Assembly: GCA_946887385.1 (NCBI GenBank)
Contig: CAMPKU010000202.1
Coordinates: forward strand, 1-8,412
Length of the DNA stretch: 8,412 nucleotides
Direction: 5' to 3'
Source of the DNA: an uncultured Gammaproteobacteria bacterium
GTDB taxonomy: Bacteria; Pseudomonadota; Gammaproteobacteria; Rariloculales; Rariloculaceae
Shown here: in pieces, positions 6,284 through 8,412 of the stretch
Position numbering within the stretch: position 1 is the first letter of the stretch
How the letters are laid out: each line of letters opens with the position of its first letter
Translations under genes and position numbers: made by a program
The notes under the pieces: generated by a model
What the model saw: only the letters and a program-made list of their open reading frames with translations
What the model was told of the DNA's origin: nothing
Database searches by the model: none

Positions 6284-7381
6284 ATGAGTCCTTTGTTCGA
6301 GCTTGCGCGATTCGGCCAGAGCTATTGGATCGACGATCTCAGCCGCCCGATGATCAAGAGCGGAGAGTTACGGCGGCGAGTGACCGAGGAAGCATTGACC
6401 GGCGTCACCGTCAATCCCGCCATCTTTCAAGCGGCGATTCAGGGGAGCGACGCCTACGATGGTGAGATTCAGGCGCTCGCCGGGCAGCCGCCGAACGACA
6501 TTTACGAGGCGTTGATCGTTACCGACGTACGCGAGGCCTGCGACGTTCTGCGTCCCGTGTACGACCGCACGGACGGACGCGACGGTTTCGTGAGCCTCGA
6601 GGTTTCTCCGCACCTAGCTCGGAATGCTTCCGCTTCGATCGATGAGGCGCGCCGCTTCTGGCAGGCCGTGGCGCGGCCGAATCTGTTCATCAAGATTCCC
6701 GGCACGGTCGAGGGCGTTGCAGCCATCGAAGCGCTGCTCTACGAGGGCATCAACGTCAACATCACGCTGCTGTTCGCGGTGAAGCGCTACGAGGACGTTG
6801 CCGACGCCTATACCAGAGCGCTCGAGCGGCGCAACGCTGTAGGCGAGCCGCTCGCTTCCGTCGCATCGGTGGCAAGTTTCTTTTTGAGCCGAATCGACAC
6901 CGCCGTAGACGAGCTGTTGCAGCAAAAGGTGGCCAGCGGCATGCCGCAGGCGGAGCGTTTGCTCGGCAAGAGTGCGATTGCCAATGCCCGCCTCGCGTAT
7001 CGGCGCTTTCGCGAGCTGCGCTCAGCGGAGCGGTGGCGCGTGCTCGAGGCTGCAGGCGCGCGCACGCAGCGGCTCCTGTGGGCCAGCACCAGCACGAAGA
7101 ACCCCGCCTACGACGACTTGATGTACGTGGAGCCGCTGATCGGGCCGCATACGATCAATACGCTACCGCGCAAGACCATTGCGGCGTTTGCGGATCATGG
7201 CGAGGCGGCCGCGACGCTGGCGCTCGGGCTCGAAGAAGCCATCGAGGTCATGAAGGAATTGGCAGCGGTCGGCATCGACCTGGCTCAGGTGACCGAGCGG
7301 CTGCTCGACGAAGGTATCCGGAAGTTCGTCGAGTCATTCGACGACATCTTGCAGACGATCGCGGCGAAGAGTGCACGGTAG
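6284..7381 (+). CDS. tal: Transaldolase
   Basis: Transaldolase moves a dihydroxyacetone unit from sedoheptulose-7-phosphate to glyceraldehyde-3-phosphate in the cytosolic non-oxidative pentose phosphate pathway. The protein has 365 residues, the length of the long (actinobacterial/cyanobacterial-type) class rather than the ~320-residue E. coli type. Motifs: SYWIDDLSR (13-21), GVTVNPAIF (40-48), FVSLEVSPH (102-110), and the Schiff-base lysine K137 in NLFIKIPGT. INVNITLLF (156-164) and VASVASFFLSRID (193-205) follow, with WASTSTKNPAY (266-276) near the end. No phosphoglucose isomerase domain is fused to it. The ATG at 6284 is chosen because GAGGG lies 8 bases upstream and family similarity begins at MSPLFELARFGQSYW. 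The open frame extends 48 codons further upstream, but that part overlaps the divergent gene's leader and looks non-coding. The gap gene follows after 37 bp. Confidence 0.96.
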   Translation: MSPLFELARFGQSYWIDDLSRPMIKSGELRRRVTEEALTGVTVNPAIFQAAIQGSDAYDGEIQALAGQPPNDIYEALIVTDVREACDVLRPVYDRTDGRDGFVSLEVSPHLARNASASIDEARRFWQAVARPNLFIKIPGTVEGVAAIEALLYEGINVNITLLFAVKRYEDVADAYTRALERRNAVGEPLASVASVASFFLSRIDTAVDELLQQKVASGMPQAERLLGKSAIANARLAYRRFRELRSAERWRVLEAAGARTQRLLWASTSTKNPAYDDLMYVEPLIGPHTINTLPRKTIAAFADHGEAAATLALGLEEAIEVMKELAAVGIDLAQVTERLLDEGIRKFVESFDDILQTIAAKSAR

Positions 7382-7418
7382 CTGGATCGCTCTATTCGCA
7401 CGCTTGGAGGTAGTGAGC

Positions 7419-8412
7419 ATGAGCACGAAAGTCGCCATCAACGGTCTCGGACGCATCGGCCGTGCGATTCTGAAGCTGCTCGTCGAAGAGCCGGGTCTCG
7501 AGCTGGTGGCCGTCAACGACTTGGTGCCGGCGGACAACTTGGCCTACTTGCTTCGCTTCGATACCGTGTACGGCCGCTACCCGAAACCGGTAGCCGCGGA
7601 CGACGGGCACCTTCGTGTCGCCGGGCGCACGCTGCGCACGCTGAGCCAACGCGACCCGTCGCAGCTGCCGTGGAAGGCGCTGGGCGTCGACGTTGTATTC
7701 GAGTGCACGGGCGCGCTGAAGAAGCGAGAAGATCTGGAGAAGCATTTGCGGGCCGGCGCGAAGTTCGTGCTTCTCTCCGCACCGTCGCAAGGCTCGGAGG
7801 TCGAGACCGTGGTGCATGGCGCCAACGTTCCGCAAGGCGCCGACGGCATCATCTCCTGCGCGAGCTGCACCACGAACTGCATCACGCCCATCGTCGAAGT
7901 GATCGGCCGGCGCATCGGCTTCAAGAAGGCCGTGATGACCACCGTGCACGCCTACACCTCGTCGCAGTCGATCGTCGACGGCGCGAGCAAGAGCTTCCGT
8001 CGCGGTCGAGCAGCGGCGGCCAACCTGGTGCCCGCCACGACGGGCGCCGCGCTCGCAACGACTCGGGCGTTGCCGGAGTATGCCGGCTGCTTTGACGGCA
8101 TCGCGATTCGAGCCCCGATTCCGGTCGGCTCCATCGCCGACCTTACGTTCGTCACGTCGCGGCCCACCAGTGTCGACGAGGTGAACGGAATTCTCACGGC
8201 GGAAGCCGCGACCCCGCGATACGCCGGCGTGCTCGGCGTGTCTCGTGATCCGCTCGTCTCGTCCGATATCGTCGGCGATGCACGCGCGTCGGTCGTCGAT
8301 TTGGAGCTCACCAAAGTCATCGACGGCGATCTGCTCAAGCTCATGAGTTGGTACGACAACGAGTGGGGTTACGCGAACCAGATGGTGCGCCAAGCCGTTG
8401 CGATGACGGCCG
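7419..8412 (+). CDS. gap: Glyceraldehyde-3-phosphate dehydrogenase, type I (3' end cut by window)
   Basis: This is the glycolytic NAD-dependent dehydrogenase that converts glyceraldehyde-3-phosphate to 1,3-bisphosphoglycerate in the cytosol. 331 codons are in the window with no stop yet; the family is about 330-340 residues, so only the last few are missing. The cofactor motif is AINGLGRIGR (6-15), and D34 in VNDL favours NAD over NADP. The catalytic Cys is C150 in SCASCTTNC, with C147 in place of the usual Asn of SNASC. The base is H177 in TTVHAYTSSQS. RRGRAAAANLVPATTGAA (194-211) and SWYDNEWGY (310-318) are the usual phosphate-loop and C-terminal signatures. GGAGG stands 8 bases before the ATG, the strongest ribosome binding site in the window, which suits a highly expressed gene. 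It is probably cotranscribed with tal. Confidence 0.96.
   Translation, partial: MSTKVAINGLGRIGRAILKLLVEEPGLELVAVNDLVPADNLAYLLRFDTVYGRYPKPVAADDGHLRVAGRTLRTLSQRDPSQLPWKALGVDVVFECTGALKKREDLEKHLRAGAKFVLLSAPSQGSEVETVVHGANVPQGADGIISCASCTTNCITPIVEVIGRRIGFKKAVMTTVHAYTSSQSIVDGASKSFRRGRAAAANLVPATTGAALATTRALPEYAGCFDGIAIRAPIPVGSIADLTFVTSRPTSVDEVNGILTAEAATPRYAGVLGVSRDPLVSSDIVGDARASVVDLELTKVIDGDLLKLMSWYDNEWGYANQMVRQAVAMTA

Noticed and set aside
7382..7418. Possible terminator or promoter between tal and gap
   Set aside because: Only 37 bp, with no inverted repeat and no T-run. The only clear signal is the GGAGG ribosome binding site of gap.
7392..8393. Minus-strand open frame of 333 codons
   Set aside because: It is antisense to gap, whose catalytic Cys, His and cofactor motifs are all intact.
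1..8412. tRNA, rRNA, CRISPR array, transposase or integrase
   Set aside because: No conserved RNA signatures, spaced direct repeats or transposase motifs were seen. Coding genes account for nearly all of the window.

Overview
The window is GC-rich and densely coding. It holds eight genes in four divergently or convergently arranged transcription blocks. There are no RNA genes, insertion sequences or CRISPR arrays that I can see. The succinate dehydrogenase subunits look alphaproteobacterial/mitochondrial, with four Cys at the [2Fe-2S] site and the SdhD N-terminus PLxxxRGLGSAK. The transaldolase and the stand-alone RibD-type reductase resemble forms I associate with Actinobacteria and a few other phyla. 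My best guess is a high-GC member of Pseudomonadota. Class-level placement is not possible by eye.

Layout. (1) Positions 5-2077, minus strand: a tight operon sdhB-sdhC-sdhD-CBS-domain protein, reading leftward. The start codons overlap or nearly touch the preceding stops. No sdhA lies upstream of sdhB, where a divergent gene begins instead. (2) 2239-2967, plus strand: a short-chain dehydrogenase/reductase with dihydropteridine-reductase-like signatures and Ala in place of the catalytic Ser. (3) 2964-6159, minus strand: a large GH15 glucoamylase/glucodextranase-type enzyme, followed after 13 bp by a stand-alone RibD C-terminal-type reductase. The stop codon of the latter overlaps that of the convergent SDR gene in a CTAG tetramer. 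(4) 6284-8412, plus strand: transaldolase, then glyceraldehyde-3-phosphate dehydrogenase, which is cut by the window edge a few codons before its expected end.

How the genes fit together. Block 4 plus the GH15 enzyme forms a central-carbon set: release of glucose from alpha-glucans, pentose-phosphate interconversion, and glycolysis. Block 1 is TCA cycle/respiratory complex II with a putative adenylate-sensing CBS protein as its last gene.

The most unusual signal is a near-identical ~34-bp element present twice, at 2058-2091 (over the sdhB start) and 6095-6128 (near the GH15 start). Both copies have the same orientation relative to the gene they precede. The element spans a GGAG-type ribosome binding site, the start codon and the first seven codons (M/L-IIRSSD). 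A more weakly conserved upstream block with identical TGTTGG-N17-AAGTT spacing continues it. This suggests that sdhB and the GH15 gene share a leader or control element, and that the GH15 gene may start at a CTG codon.
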